The position numbers and the translations under genes are program-made. A model generated the notes under the pieces. That model was not told where the DNA came from and did not search any database. It was given only the letters and a program-made list of their open reading frames with translations. Below, piece after piece: positions 1 through 7,534 of a stretch of 53,039 bases of DNA; the stretch's first letter is position 1; every line of letters begins with the position of its first letter. The stretch lies in assembly GCF_002029255.1 (NCBI RefSeq), contig NZ_MZGT01000040.1, positions 1 to 53,039 on the forward strand, in the 5' to 3' direction. Source of the DNA: Clostridium chromiireducens. Lineage in GTDB: Bacteria > Bacillota > Clostridia > Clostridiales > Clostridiaceae.

Positions 1-1
1 T

Positions 2-79
2 GGTGTTGCGGAACTCGATTATAACATGAAATTAGGGGGGGCATTGTTTTTTTGTACAAAAAAACGCTCGAACCCTTGA
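2..79 (+). CDS. C-terminal end of a truncated upstream CDS (partial)
   Basis: An open frame runs from the window edge to a TGA at 77-79, reading GVAELDYNMKLGG followed by ALFFCTKKRSNP. It enters from outside the window, so only about 25 residues are visible and no family can be named. The mildly hydrophobic stretch before the basic tail resembles a terminal beta-strand. It could also be chance, because a 78-nt open frame is short; the reason to believe it is that the palindrome and ribosome site of the next gene begin only after this stop. Confidence 0.35.
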   Translation, partial: GVAELDYNMKLGGALFFCTKKRSNP

Positions 80-104
80 TATATAAAGAAAAAATTTAAA
101 AGAG

Positions 105-125
105 TAGTGTAAATACTTTACACTA
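105..125. promoter_or_regulatory. Perfect palindromic operator upstream of the lactonase-like gene
   Basis: Two 9-nt arms, TAGTGTAAA and TTTACACTA, are exact reverse complements separated by TAC. The site lies 25 nt upstream of the ATG and just before the AGGAGG ribosome site. Short 5' leader position and perfect dyad symmetry fit a repressor operator of TetR, HxlR, PadR or MarR type. No candidate regulator gene is adjacent. Confidence 0.55.
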
Positions 126-150
126 ACCTATGATTTAGGAGGAGAATTAT

Positions 151-954
151 ATGAAAGTGTATATTTTAGATACAGGATATTTGGAAACGGATAAAAATAA
201 TGTGGTTGGTGGGGCAACTATGGGGACTTATAGTAACCCGCACGTAAAAAATGAATGGATTAAGCTGCCTGTAATGGCTGTTTTGATAGATCATCCTGAT
301 GGGAAAATATTATATGATTTAGGAAGCAATCCAGAGGCTATGAATGGATATTGGCCTAAAAATCTTCAAGAAGTTTATCCGTTATATCAAACAAAGGAAC
401 AGAGGCTAGAGAATCAATTAGCCTTATGTGACACAAAACCAGAGGATATAAAGAAAGTTATTATTTCTCATATGCACTTAGACCATGCAGGAAATTTAGA
501 TATGTTTAGGCATGCTGATGTGTATGTTTCAAAAGCTGATTTCATGCAGGCTCAGACACAGGTTAGATTAAATGCAGATCCATTGACTCATGGAGGATAC
601 ATAAAAGCAGATTTAGATGTTTCAGTAAAACAATATCATTTAGTTGAAGATGATTTTGAATTTGCCAAAGGGGTAGAGATTATAAATCTCCCAGGTCATA
701 CACCAGGACTATTAGGATTGGTAGTTCACTTGGAAAATGAAGGTACTCTTATCTTTCCACAAGATTGTGTGTATACCTCGGAAATATATGGGCCGCCAGC
801 AAAACCATCTGGATTGCTTTATGACAGTCTCTCATTCTTTAAATCGATTAATAAAGTGAGATCATTAGAAAAGAAGTATGATGCAAAAGTATTCTTTGCT
901 CATGACGATGAATTCTTCAAAACAATAAAAGTTGCACCAAAATATTATAAATAA
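151..954 (+). CDS. Metallo-beta-lactamase-fold hydrolase, N-acyl homoserine lactonase (AiiA/AttM) family
   Basis: A 267-residue cytoplasmic protein with the full dinuclear zinc set of the AHL-lactonase family: HMHLDH at 107-112, His183 in GHTPG, Asp205 in PQDCVY and His251 in AHDD. Tyr208 sits three residues after Asp205, as the catalytic Tyr194 does in Bacillus AiiA. Length and motif spacing match lactonases (about 250-270 aa). Family members hydrolyse the lactone ring of N-acyl homoserine lactones, but many clostridial homologues have unproven substrates and could act on other lactones or esters. The start is set by AGGAGG 7-8 nt upstream of the ATG. It is monocistronic, preceded by a perfect palindrome and followed by a hairpin shared with a convergent gene. 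Confidence 0.8.
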   Translation: MKVYILDTGYLETDKNNVVGGATMGTYSNPHVKNEWIKLPVMAVLIDHPDGKILYDLGSNPEAMNGYWPKNLQEVYPLYQTKEQRLENQLALCDTKPEDIKKVIISHMHLDHAGNLDMFRHADVYVSKADFMQAQTQVRLNADPLTHGGYIKADLDVSVKQYHLVEDDFEFAKGVEIINLPGHTPGLLGLVVHLENEGTLIFPQDCVYTSEIYGPPAKPSGLLYDSLSFFKSINKVRSLEKKYDAKVFFAHDDEFFKTIKVAPKYYK

Positions 955-975
955 TATATATACTTAATTTATTAC

Positions 976-1020
976 ATAACTTACCAAAAGTGAGTAGACT
1001 TTGTTATTCCGAAGGACTAA
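976..1020 (+). repeat. Truncated end of the long-hairpin repeat family
   Basis: The stretch ATAACTTACCAAAAGTGAG and the following TAGACTTTGTTATTCCGAA closely resemble the reverse complement of the right end of the complete element at 14411-14622 (TAACTTACCGAAAGGAAG, then TAGACTCTGTTATTTCGG). Only this terminal ~45 nt is present, so it looks like a decayed or partially deleted copy. Confidence 0.5.
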
Positions 1021-1040
1021 AAAATTAGAATCAAGCAAGT

Positions 1041-1072
1041 TTTCACTTACCACAATTTTGTGGTGAGTGAAA
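1041..1072. terminator. Bidirectional hairpin between convergent genes
   Basis: TTTCACTTACCACAA and TTGTGGTGAGTGAAA pair across a 2-nt loop (one G-T pair). It separates the plus-strand lactonase gene from the minus-strand sugar-binding protein gene, where both need termination. The T-tracts on either side are short. Confidence 0.55.
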
Positions 1073-1080
1073 TACTAAAA

Positions 1081-2136
1081 TCAACTTTTTGGAAAAGTTC
1101 CGCGATAAGGAATTCTAATGATAAATCCTGTTTCATCAAATTTATAAGGTGTATCTTCTAGAGGGGATTTATTATTAACCAAATTCATACCTACTGTATA
1201 AAGTGCTACAGCTGTGTCATTAGGATCTTCGACAACAGTACCTGTCATAAAACCTTTTATTATTAAATCTTGGGCAGATGGTATTCCGTCCACTCCAAAA
1301 ATCGGAATATATTTAGACTTATCTACCATATTATATCCGTGCTTTTGAAGTGCTTCTAAAGCACCTATTGCCATTGCATCATTATTTGAAATTATTAATT
1401 CTATTCTATTACCCAATTTAAGAAGAAGTGATTCAACAGCATTTTTAGCTAATTCTTGGTTCCAGTTACAAATTTGTAATGCAAGCTGTTGAGTTTTTAT
1501 TCCTTCATTTTTGATTGTTGAAATAGAAGAATTTGTTCGTTCAATTGCGCCTATATTATCAAGTTCACCTTGTAACATTACATATTGCATTGTGTCATCT
1601 CCATTTTTATCTATAGTTGATTTATATTTATTCCATATATCTGAAATAAGCTTCCCTTGTAAATTACCTGCTTCTTTAGGATTGGTTGTTATAATAGCAA
1701 ATTTTTTATATCCAATCATTTGGTTTGTTTTGGTTAGCGGTTCGGAATTAAATAGAATTAATGGAATACCTTTTTGTTTAACACTATCAATGTAATTATC
1801 AATTGTATGTGTATTTGTATCAACTAAATTTACCAAGAAAAGATCAATATTATTTTTGAGTAAGGTATCTAAAGTCTCATTTTGTGTAGCTTGATTTCCT
1901 TTTGCATCAAAAAAAGTGAAATTAACTTTATTTGCATTATCTTTTTGGATATTCTCTAAATCTTGTTTGATTTGGGATATGTATGGATCAGTGATATCTG
2001 ATACTAATACTCCTACATTGACTGATTTTCTAGTAGCAGCATTTGAGCTAATGCATAGATTAGTACAATTATTATTTGGTTTTGGAATAATGACAAATAT
2101 AATGATAATGAACATTATCTTATTAACTATTTTCAT
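1081..2136 (-). CDS. Galactose/methyl-galactoside-type periplasmic-binding protein (MglB-like)
   Basis: A 351-residue exported sugar-binding protein of the periplasmic-binding-protein 1 fold. A hydrophobic N-terminus (about residues 6-18) is followed by VNVGVLVSDITDPYISQI, the first sugar-binding strand. It retains a calcium-type loop (DKNGDDTMQ), NNDAMAIGALEALQKHG and FGVDGIPSA, all diagnostic of MglB-like galactose/glucose-binding proteins. No permease or ATPase gene (mglA, mglC) is adjacent, so it may serve a transporter elsewhere or act as a sensory binding protein for a kinase or chemoreceptor. A clear lipobox is not visible, although a Cys lies near residue 24. The start is supported by GGAGGA upstream on the minus strand. 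Confidence 0.8.
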   Translation of the reverse strand: MKIVNKIMFIIIIFVIIPKPNNNCTNLCISSNAATRKSVNVGVLVSDITDPYISQIKQDLENIQKDNANKVNFTFFDAKGNQATQNETLDTLLKNNIDLFLVNLVDTNTHTIDNYIDSVKQKGIPLILFNSEPLTKTNQMIGYKKFAIITTNPKEAGNLQGKLISDIWNKYKSTIDKNGDDTMQYVMLQGELDNIGAIERTNSSISTIKNEGIKTQQLALQICNWNQELAKNAVESLLLKLGNRIELIISNNDAMAIGALEALQKHGYNMVDKSKYIPIFGVDGIPSAQDLIIKGFMTGTVVEDPNDTAVALYTVGMNLVNNKSPLEDTPYKFDETGFIIRIPYRGTFPKS

Positions 2137-2344
2137 TTTGACTATCCTCCATATGTCATTCTAATCATAGTGCCCAAATTTAGATTATGTTTTAATGAAA
2201 AATTTATACTTTTTTATAAGTTATAAGTCTAGGAATAACTTATAAAGGTATTATGTTACTAAGATTTAAATCCAAATTTACAAGTAGTTTATCAGTCACA
2301 ATAGTGATACAATGTAGTTTATATTGAAGAGATTGGAGCAAATT

Positions 2345-3487
2345 ATGAAAGTAAATATTTTTATGCCTAAATATATGGCAGAATTTAAATGTATTAGCTC
2401 AAGCTGCACGGATACTTGTTGTGCTGGATGGGATATAAATATAGATGAAGATACCTATAATAAATATAAAAATAGTACCGGGGATTTTAACAAATTATTA
2501 GACGGAAAATATGTGGGAAATAAAGATGAACATGATTCGTTTAACCAGGGATTTATGGTACTTAAAGAAAAGAGTAGATGTCCGTTTTTAAATTGTAATA
2601 TGCTTTGTGATATTCATGGTGGATTTGGAGAAGAGGAGCTTTGTATAACTTGCAAGAGCTATCCTAGAGTATTTAATATTGTGGATGATGTCTATGAAAA
2701 GAACGGATTACCTTCATGTCCGGAAATATGCGCTATGGCATTTTTAAATAAGGACAAAATGGAATTTATTGAAGGGGAAGAAGAACTAGAAGAGAAGGAT
2801 ACTGAAATAAGAAGAATAATAGATAGTGCAGCTTTTGATGGAACTGATAGTCTTCTTCAATACTTTTGGGATATAAGAGTAATATCAATAAATATTATGC
2901 AGTCAAGAAACTTCTCTATTGAAGAAAGGCTAAATATACTTAAAGCTTTTTATGAACAAATTGAAGAGGCACATGCTTCATCAGAGTTTGACCTTATAGA
3001 AGAATTGCTAGAAGAATTTAATGATGAAGAGTCAGATTACAGCAGGCTAAGGGGATTAAAATTCAAAGAGGACAATAAGTTCTATACAGATATTGCAGAA
3101 AGTGCTCTTGTAGAAAATATAAGAAGCGTGAGATTAAAAGAATGCCTTAAAGACTATATAAATGGTATGACAAAAGTAAATAATATGAGTGAATTCTTAA
3201 ATCATACACCTAAGTATTTTAAAGAATTAGAAAGCTATTCTTATGTTTTTGAAAATTATTTAGTAAATCAAATTTTTAAAGATCTAATTCCTTTTAATAA
3301 GGGGGAAAGTTTGGTTAAAAGCGTTAATGTGCTGATTAACAGTTACAGAATAATAAAGGCATATATTATTGGAATAGCTATGAGTAATAAGGAAGAGATA
3401 AAGGGAGAACAAATCGTAAGGGTTATTCAAGCTTTAAGCAAAGATATAGAACATAATAAGGTCTTTAAGGAATTGCTTGAAAGATAA
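2345..3487 (+). CDS. fliB: FliB-like lysine N-methylase
   Basis: A 380-residue protein with the Cys-rich N-terminus typical of FliB: CISSSCTDTCCAGWD near residues 16-30, then CPFLN, LCDIH and LCITCKSYPRVF, a cysteine cluster that probably holds a metal or Fe-S centre. FliB in Salmonella methylates lysines of flagellin; clostridial copies often lie away from flagellar genes and the substrate here is unknown. An in-frame TTG lies 21 nt upstream, but the ATG at 2345 is preferred because GGAG lies about 7 nt before it. No flagellin gene is in the window and the gene stands alone. Confidence 0.7.
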   Translation: MKVNIFMPKYMAEFKCISSSCTDTCCAGWDINIDEDTYNKYKNSTGDFNKLLDGKYVGNKDEHDSFNQGFMVLKEKSRCPFLNCNMLCDIHGGFGEEELCITCKSYPRVFNIVDDVYEKNGLPSCPEICAMAFLNKDKMEFIEGEEELEEKDTEIRRIIDSAAFDGTDSLLQYFWDIRVISINIMQSRNFSIEERLNILKAFYEQIEEAHASSEFDLIEELLEEFNDEESDYSRLRGLKFKEDNKFYTDIAESALVENIRSVRLKECLKDYINGMTKVNNMSEFLNHTPKYFKELESYSYVFENYLVNQIFKDLIPFNKGESLVKSVNVLINSYRIIKAYIIGIAMSNKEEIKGEQIVRVIQALSKDIEHNKVFKELLER

Positions 3488-3512
3488 GCAACTTATAACT
3501 TAGACTTATGTG

Positions 3513-3716
3513 TAACTTACCGAAATAAATAACATATTGTGTTTCGGTTTCTAGGAATTTTAATGGATGATTCTACGACTAGAAGTTGTACCCACAATGC
3601 TTGCTTCAACGACAGGCGCTGAACAAGCATTGTGGAACTACTTCTAGTCAAGAATCACTACCATCAAAATCCCAATGAAACACTGCAAACAATATGTTAA
3701 TTATTTCTAGTATAGT
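3513..3716 (+). repeat. Long-hairpin repeat element, copy 1
   Basis: About 204 nt that fold end to end. The outer ends TAACTTACCGAAATAAAT / AACATATTGT pair with ACAATATGTTAATTATTTC / TAGTATAGT. An inner arm with TTTTAATGG, GACTAGAAGTTGT and CCACAATGCTTG pairs with CAAGCATTGTGG, ACTTCTAGTC and CCATCAAAAT. Copies 2 (14411-14622) and 3 (17652-17866) share the end motifs and the AAGTTGT core but not the stem sequences. Probably a palindromic non-autonomous mobile element or a structured RNA; no ORF inside. Confidence 0.7.
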
Positions 3717-4173
3717 GATACACTCAAAATTAACAAGAATGAATAATTATTTTAATTATAAGTCAAATATTTAAATTGGATATATATAACTTTATGGTTT
3801 CATATTTCATTAAAACGCAGAGAGGTAGGGAAAGGATGGAGATGATGCATTCTTTCCTTTTTAATTGTGCTTAGAATGCAGATAAGATACCCTTAATTTT
3901 GAAGTGCATTAGCGTCACTTATGACCATATCATCGTTATTATAAGATTCAGATGGGGAATTAGCCCCCACTTGAATCAAGTTTCACTTGATACTGAGTGA
4001 GAATATTCACATAAATTTGGAATTAGTGCTATAATTAAAATTAATATTGATTTGAAATGATAAGTTAATCAATATATTAATGTGTAAAGATGGTTTTTTA
4101 GATAAATTTAAAACCTTTAAAGAATAGATGAACTAAACATAATATAATGTAGTGAGAAGGGACTTAGTAAATT
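3717..4173. other. Intergenic region with two hairpins, no gene seen
   Basis: No convincing coding frame. A hairpin at about 3829-3862 (GGAAAGGATG pairing imperfectly with CATTCTTTCC, followed by TTTTT) looks like a weak terminator. A second at about 3945-3977 (GATTCAGATGGGG pairing with CCCCCACTTGAATC) is stronger but lacks a T-tract. The remainder is AT-rich leader of the downstream nudC gene. Confidence 0.4.
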
Positions 4174-5010
4174 ATGAGCAATAAATTTAAAATATTATCG
4201 AATATATCTAAAAAAAGTCAGGCTAGTGATTTTTACTTCACATTTTTTAAGGGAAGTTTATTAATTAAAAGAGAGAATGATGTAATAAATATTCCAGTTT
4301 TAGATGAACTTAAGAATTTGAATGTTAAATATGAAAGCGAATTCTTTTTAGGGGAAATGTCAGGACAATCGTGTTTTGGTGTAGAAGCATCTTCTCAAAT
4401 TGAATTAAAGGATGGCTATGAATTGATATCTTTAAGAGAGGTAGGTCCTCTTATTGATGAAGAATTATTTTTAGTAGCTGGAAGGGCAAATCAAATATTA
4501 AATTGGGATAGAACTCATAAATTCTGTGGTAAATGTGGCTCAGAAACAAAAAATAAAGAAGAAGAAATCGCTAAAGTGTGTCCAAACTGTAATCATGTAA
4601 TGTATCCTGTTATTTGCCCAGCAATAATTGTTGCCGTTACAAAGGGAGATAAAATATTGCTGGCTCATAACAGTGGCTTTATAAATAATATGTATAGTTT
4701 AATTGCTGGATTTGTTGAAGCAGGAGAAGATTTAAAAAGCACTGTGAAGAGAGAAGTATTTGAGGAAGTTGGAATAAAGGTGAAGAATATTGAATTTTTT
4801 AATAGCTCTCCATGGTCATTCCCAAATTCACTAATGATAGGATTTTTTGCAGAATATGAATCGGGAGAAATAAAGGTTGATGGTAAAGAAATTATGGATG
4901 CAAACTGGTTTTCAATAGATAATTTTCCTAATATACCAAAGAAATATACTCTTGCAAGAAAGATAATAGATGAATTCGTTAATAGAGGAGAAAAGGATGG
5001 AAGAAAATAA
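4174..5010 (+). CDS. nudC: NAD+ diphosphatase (NADH pyrophosphatase) NudC
   Basis: A 278-residue Nudix hydrolase with the NudC layout: a variable N-terminal domain (1-110), a four-Cys zinc ribbon (Cys118, Cys121, Cys136, Cys139) and a Nudix domain with the full box from Gly179 to Gly200 (GFVEAGED ... REVFEEVG). SSPWSFPNSLM (211-221) corresponds to the SQPWPFPxS motif that separates NADH pyrophosphatases from other Nudix enzymes. It cleaves NAD(H) to NMN(H) and AMP; family members also remove NAD caps from RNA. GAAGGGA precedes the ATG. The stop overlaps the start of the next gene, suggesting translational coupling. Confidence 0.9.
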   Translation: MSNKFKILSNISKKSQASDFYFTFFKGSLLIKRENDVINIPVLDELKNLNVKYESEFFLGEMSGQSCFGVEASSQIELKDGYELISLREVGPLIDEELFLVAGRANQILNWDRTHKFCGKCGSETKNKEEEIAKVCPNCNHVMYPVICPAIIVAVTKGDKILLAHNSGFINNMYSLIAGFVEAGEDLKSTVKREVFEEVGIKVKNIEFFNSSPWSFPNSLMIGFFAEYESGEIKVDGKEIMDANWFSIDNFPNIPKKYTLARKIIDEFVNRGEKDGRK

Positions 5011-5386
5011 GGTTACTTATAAAACAATCGATGAATATATTTTGCAGTTTTCTCCTGAGATTCAGGAAATATTAGAAACATTAAGAAAAGTTATAAAAGA
5101 GTCGGCACCAGATGCGGCGGAAAAAATAAGTTATCAAATGCCTACTTTTGTGCTGCATGGAAACTTAGTGCATTTTGCTGCTTATAAAAATCATATAGGG
5201 TTTTACCCTACGCCTAGTGGAATTAATGAATTTAAAGATGAATTATCCGAATATAAAGGGGCAAAAGGATCAGTGCAATTTCCCATAGATAAGTCGCTTC
5301 CTTATGAATTAATAAGCAGAATAGTTGAATTTAGAGTTGATGAAAACATAAGAAAAGCAGAAGATAAATTAAAAAAGAAGAAATAG
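4997..5386 (+). CDS. DUF1801 / YdhG-like small protein
   Basis: A 129-residue protein of the DUF1801 (YdhG/YdeI, Fra-like) fold: TIDEYILQFSPEIQEIL, then AAEKISYQMPTF, then HFAAYKNHIGFYP and the basic C-terminus of the family. Relatives such as Bacillus Fra have been proposed as iron chaperones, but for most the function is unknown. The ATG at 4997 is chosen over one at 4970 because GAGGAG lies 6 nt before it; this start overlaps the end of nudC by 14 nt, so the two genes are probably one transcription unit. Confidence 0.75.
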   Translation: MEENKVTYKTIDEYILQFSPEIQEILETLRKVIKESAPDAAEKISYQMPTFVLHGNLVHFAAYKNHIGFYPTPSGINEFKDELSEYKGAKGSVQFPIDKSLPYELISRIVEFRVDENIRKAEDKLKKKK

Positions 5387-5450
5387 TCCTATAAAATCTT
5401 TATACAATCTTTATGATGAAAAAAATAATCTTAACCCAATTTTTATATTA

Positions 5451-5503
5451 TAAGGAGTATTATTCAAATATAAAGTTATTTGAATAATACTCCTTATTTT
5501 TTT
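5451..5503 (+). terminator. Rho-independent terminator after nudC-DUF1801
   Basis: A perfect 20-bp stem (TAAGGAGTATTATTCAAATA at 5451-5470 with its complement at 5477-5496) with a 6-nt loop, followed by a TTTTTTT tract. It insulates the kdp operon from the upstream genes. Confidence 0.93.
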
Positions 5504-5588
5504 GTTTTGGAATTAATCGGTATTACTTTTACTAGGAATGAAGAAAATTATTCAAATTAAGAAAATAAATAATGGAGGGAGAGGAATA

Positions 5589-5681
5589 ATGTTAGACGTG
5601 GTTTTTTTTGTAATATTAATATTAGGTTTTTGTTCAGTTACATTATTTGCGAATTGGTGTGAAAGGCAAATCAATAAATAA
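5589..5681 (+). CDS. 30-residue membrane peptide at the head of the kdp operon
   Basis: MLDVVFFVILILGFCSVTLF followed by ANWCERQINK. One transmembrane helix (about residues 3-21) ends in a polar tail. GGAGGGAGAGG precedes the ATG closely, a strong ribosome site. It lies 18 nt before kdpF. Its position suggests a small accessory subunit of the KdpFABC complex in addition to KdpF, but I do not recognise a named family. Confidence 0.6.
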   Translation: MLDVVFFVILILGFCSVTLFANWCERQINK

Positions 5682-5699
5682 AAAAGTGAGGGGATATAT

Positions 5700-5777
5700 A
5701 TGTGGATTCTAATTACAATTATAATTTTACTTTTTGGATATTTAGGCTATGCACTATTTAATCCAGAAAAATTTTAA
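5700..5777 (+). CDS. kdpF: KdpF, small subunit of the high-affinity K+ ATPase
   Basis: MWILITIIILLFGYLGYALF followed by NPEKF, 25 residues. One transmembrane helix and the C-terminal (A/V)L-x-P-E-(K/R)-F ending are the KdpF signature. It stabilises the KdpABC complex in the membrane. The ATG follows a GAGGGG site and the gene lies 30 nt upstream of kdpA. It is shorter than usual annotation cut-offs, so it is easy to miss. Confidence 0.85.
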   Translation: MWILITIIILLFGYLGYALFNPEKF

Positions 5778-5807
5778 TTATTGAAAGTAAATCAGGAGGA
5801 ATAGTTT

Positions 5808-7487
5808 ATGGAATGGTTACAAATAATAATAACTTTACTACTTTTTATGATAATTGTAGTTCCACTTGGAAAGTATTTATATTATGTTAGTACTGGTGAA
5901 AAAACATTTGGAGACAAGCTTTTCAATCCAATAGAAAATTTTATTTATAAAATATGCAGGATAAACAAAAATGAGGAAATGAATTGGAAAGAATATGTTT
6001 TCTCAATTATTGTAGTTAATGCAGTTATGGTATTTATAGGATATGTAATACTTAGAGCTCAGGGGATTTTATTTTTAAATCCAAATAAAATAGATGGAAT
6101 GGAGCAGAGTTTATCATTTAATACAATTATAAGTTTTATGACAAACACAAATCTTCAAGATTACAGTGGAGAATCTGGACTTTCTCATCTTAGTCAAATG
6201 ATAGTTATAATTTTTATGATGTTTACATCAGCAGCAACAGGTTTTGCAGCAGCTCTCGCTTTTATGAGAGGAATAATTGGTAAAAGAACAATGGGAAATT
6301 TTTTTGTAGATATAATAAGAATTACAACAAGAGTTTTATTACCATTTTCTATAGTTATAGGGATTCTTCTAGTAAGTCAAGGTGTACCACAAACTCTATC
6401 AGGAACTAAAACAGTTACTACAATAGAGGGGAAAATGCAGGATATAGCGATGGGTCCTGTAGCAGCTCTTGAAGCTATAAAACACGTAGGAACAAATGGT
6501 GGTGGTTTCTTTGGTGCGAATTCGGCTCATCCTTTTGAAAATCCTACACCGTTATCAAATTTGATTGAATTATTATCTATGATGATGCTTCCAGGAGCAT
6601 TAGTTTATACCTTTGGCTTAATGTTAAAGAATAAAAAACAAGGGTGGGCAATATTTGGTGCAATGGCAGGAATATTTATTATAGCTTTACCAATATGTTA
6701 TTTTGCAGAAAAAGCAGGTAACCCGGTTTTAGCTCATGTAGGATTAAGCCAAGCTATGGGTAATATGGAAGGAAAAGAGGTTAGGTTTGGTATAGGTCAA
6801 TCGGCGTTATTTACCACAGTGACTACAGCCTTTACAACAGGAACAGTTAATAATATGCATGATTCATTAACGCCTATTGGTGGTGCAGTAGCTCTTATGA
6901 ATATGATGCTTAATGTTATATTTGGAGGAAAAGGTGTAGGCTTTATGAATATGATGATGTACGCAATTCTTACGGTTTTCCTATGTGGACTTATGGTAGG
7001 AAGAACTCCAGAATTTTTATCAAAGAAGCTTGAAGGGAAGGAAATTAAACTAGTAGCTTTAGCTATAATCATTCATCCATTTTTAATATTAATGTTTTCA
7101 GCTTTAGCTTTAGTGGTTCCACAAGGGTTAGCCGGAATATCAAATCCAGGGTTTCATGGTTTAAGCCAAATCGTTTATCAATTTACATCATCTGCTGCAA
7201 ATAATGGTTCGGGATTTGAAGGAATGGCAGATAATACGTTATTTTGGAATACTACAACAGGAATAGTTATGTTCTACGGAAGATACTTATCAATTATAAT
7301 TCTTCTTTCAGTAGCAGGTTCTTTAGCAGCTAAAAGAACAATTCCAACGACAACAGGAACTTTTAGAACAGATAATAAAATGTTTACATTAACTCTAATT
7401 GCTATTGTTTTAATAATTGGAGCGTTAACATTTTTACCAGCTTTAGCTCTTGGACCAATAGCAGAGCACTTAACATTGTGGAATTGA
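5808..7487 (+). CDS. kdpA: Potassium-transporting ATPase subunit A
   Basis: A 559-residue polytopic channel-like subunit that selects and conducts K+. The four pore-loop motifs of the SKT superfamily are present: SFMTNTNLQDYSGE (about 109-122), GTNGGGFFGANSAHPFENP (228-246), a loop at TAFTTGTVNNMHD, and SSAANNGSGFEG. About ten hydrophobic helices are visible. Length matches E. coli KdpA (557 aa). Strong GGAGGA ribosome site; 47 nt from kdpB. Acts with KdpB, KdpC and KdpF in high-affinity uptake under K+ limitation. Confidence 0.97.
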   Translation: MEWLQIIITLLLFMIIVVPLGKYLYYVSTGEKTFGDKLFNPIENFIYKICRINKNEEMNWKEYVFSIIVVNAVMVFIGYVILRAQGILFLNPNKIDGMEQSLSFNTIISFMTNTNLQDYSGESGLSHLSQMIVIIFMMFTSAATGFAAALAFMRGIIGKRTMGNFFVDIIRITTRVLLPFSIVIGILLVSQGVPQTLSGTKTVTTIEGKMQDIAMGPVAALEAIKHVGTNGGGFFGANSAHPFENPTPLSNLIELLSMMMLPGALVYTFGLMLKNKKQGWAIFGAMAGIFIIALPICYFAEKAGNPVLAHVGLSQAMGNMEGKEVRFGIGQSALFTTVTTAFTTGTVNNMHDSLTPIGGAVALMNMMLNVIFGGKGVGFMNMMMYAILTVFLCGLMVGRTPEFLSKKLEGKEIKLVALAIIIHPFLILMFSALALVVPQGLAGISNPGFHGLSQIVYQFTSSAANNGSGFEGMADNTLFWNTTTGIVMFYGRYLSIIILLSVAGSLAAKRTIPTTTGTFRTDNKMFTLTLIAIVLIIGALTFLPALALGPIAEHLTLWN

Positions 7488-7534
7488 TAAGACCTTGATT
7501 ATTATGAAATTAGAATGCAAGGAGAAAAAATAAT

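Noticed and set aside
1511..2164. Plus-strand open frames opposite the MglB-like gene
   Set aside because: They mirror the minus-strand gene, lack ribosome sites and have no recognisable domains.
5504..5588. A c-di-AMP (ydaO) or other riboswitch before the kdp operon
   Set aside because: Only about 85 nt separate the upstream terminator from the first small ORF, too short for that riboswitch, and no motif is visible.
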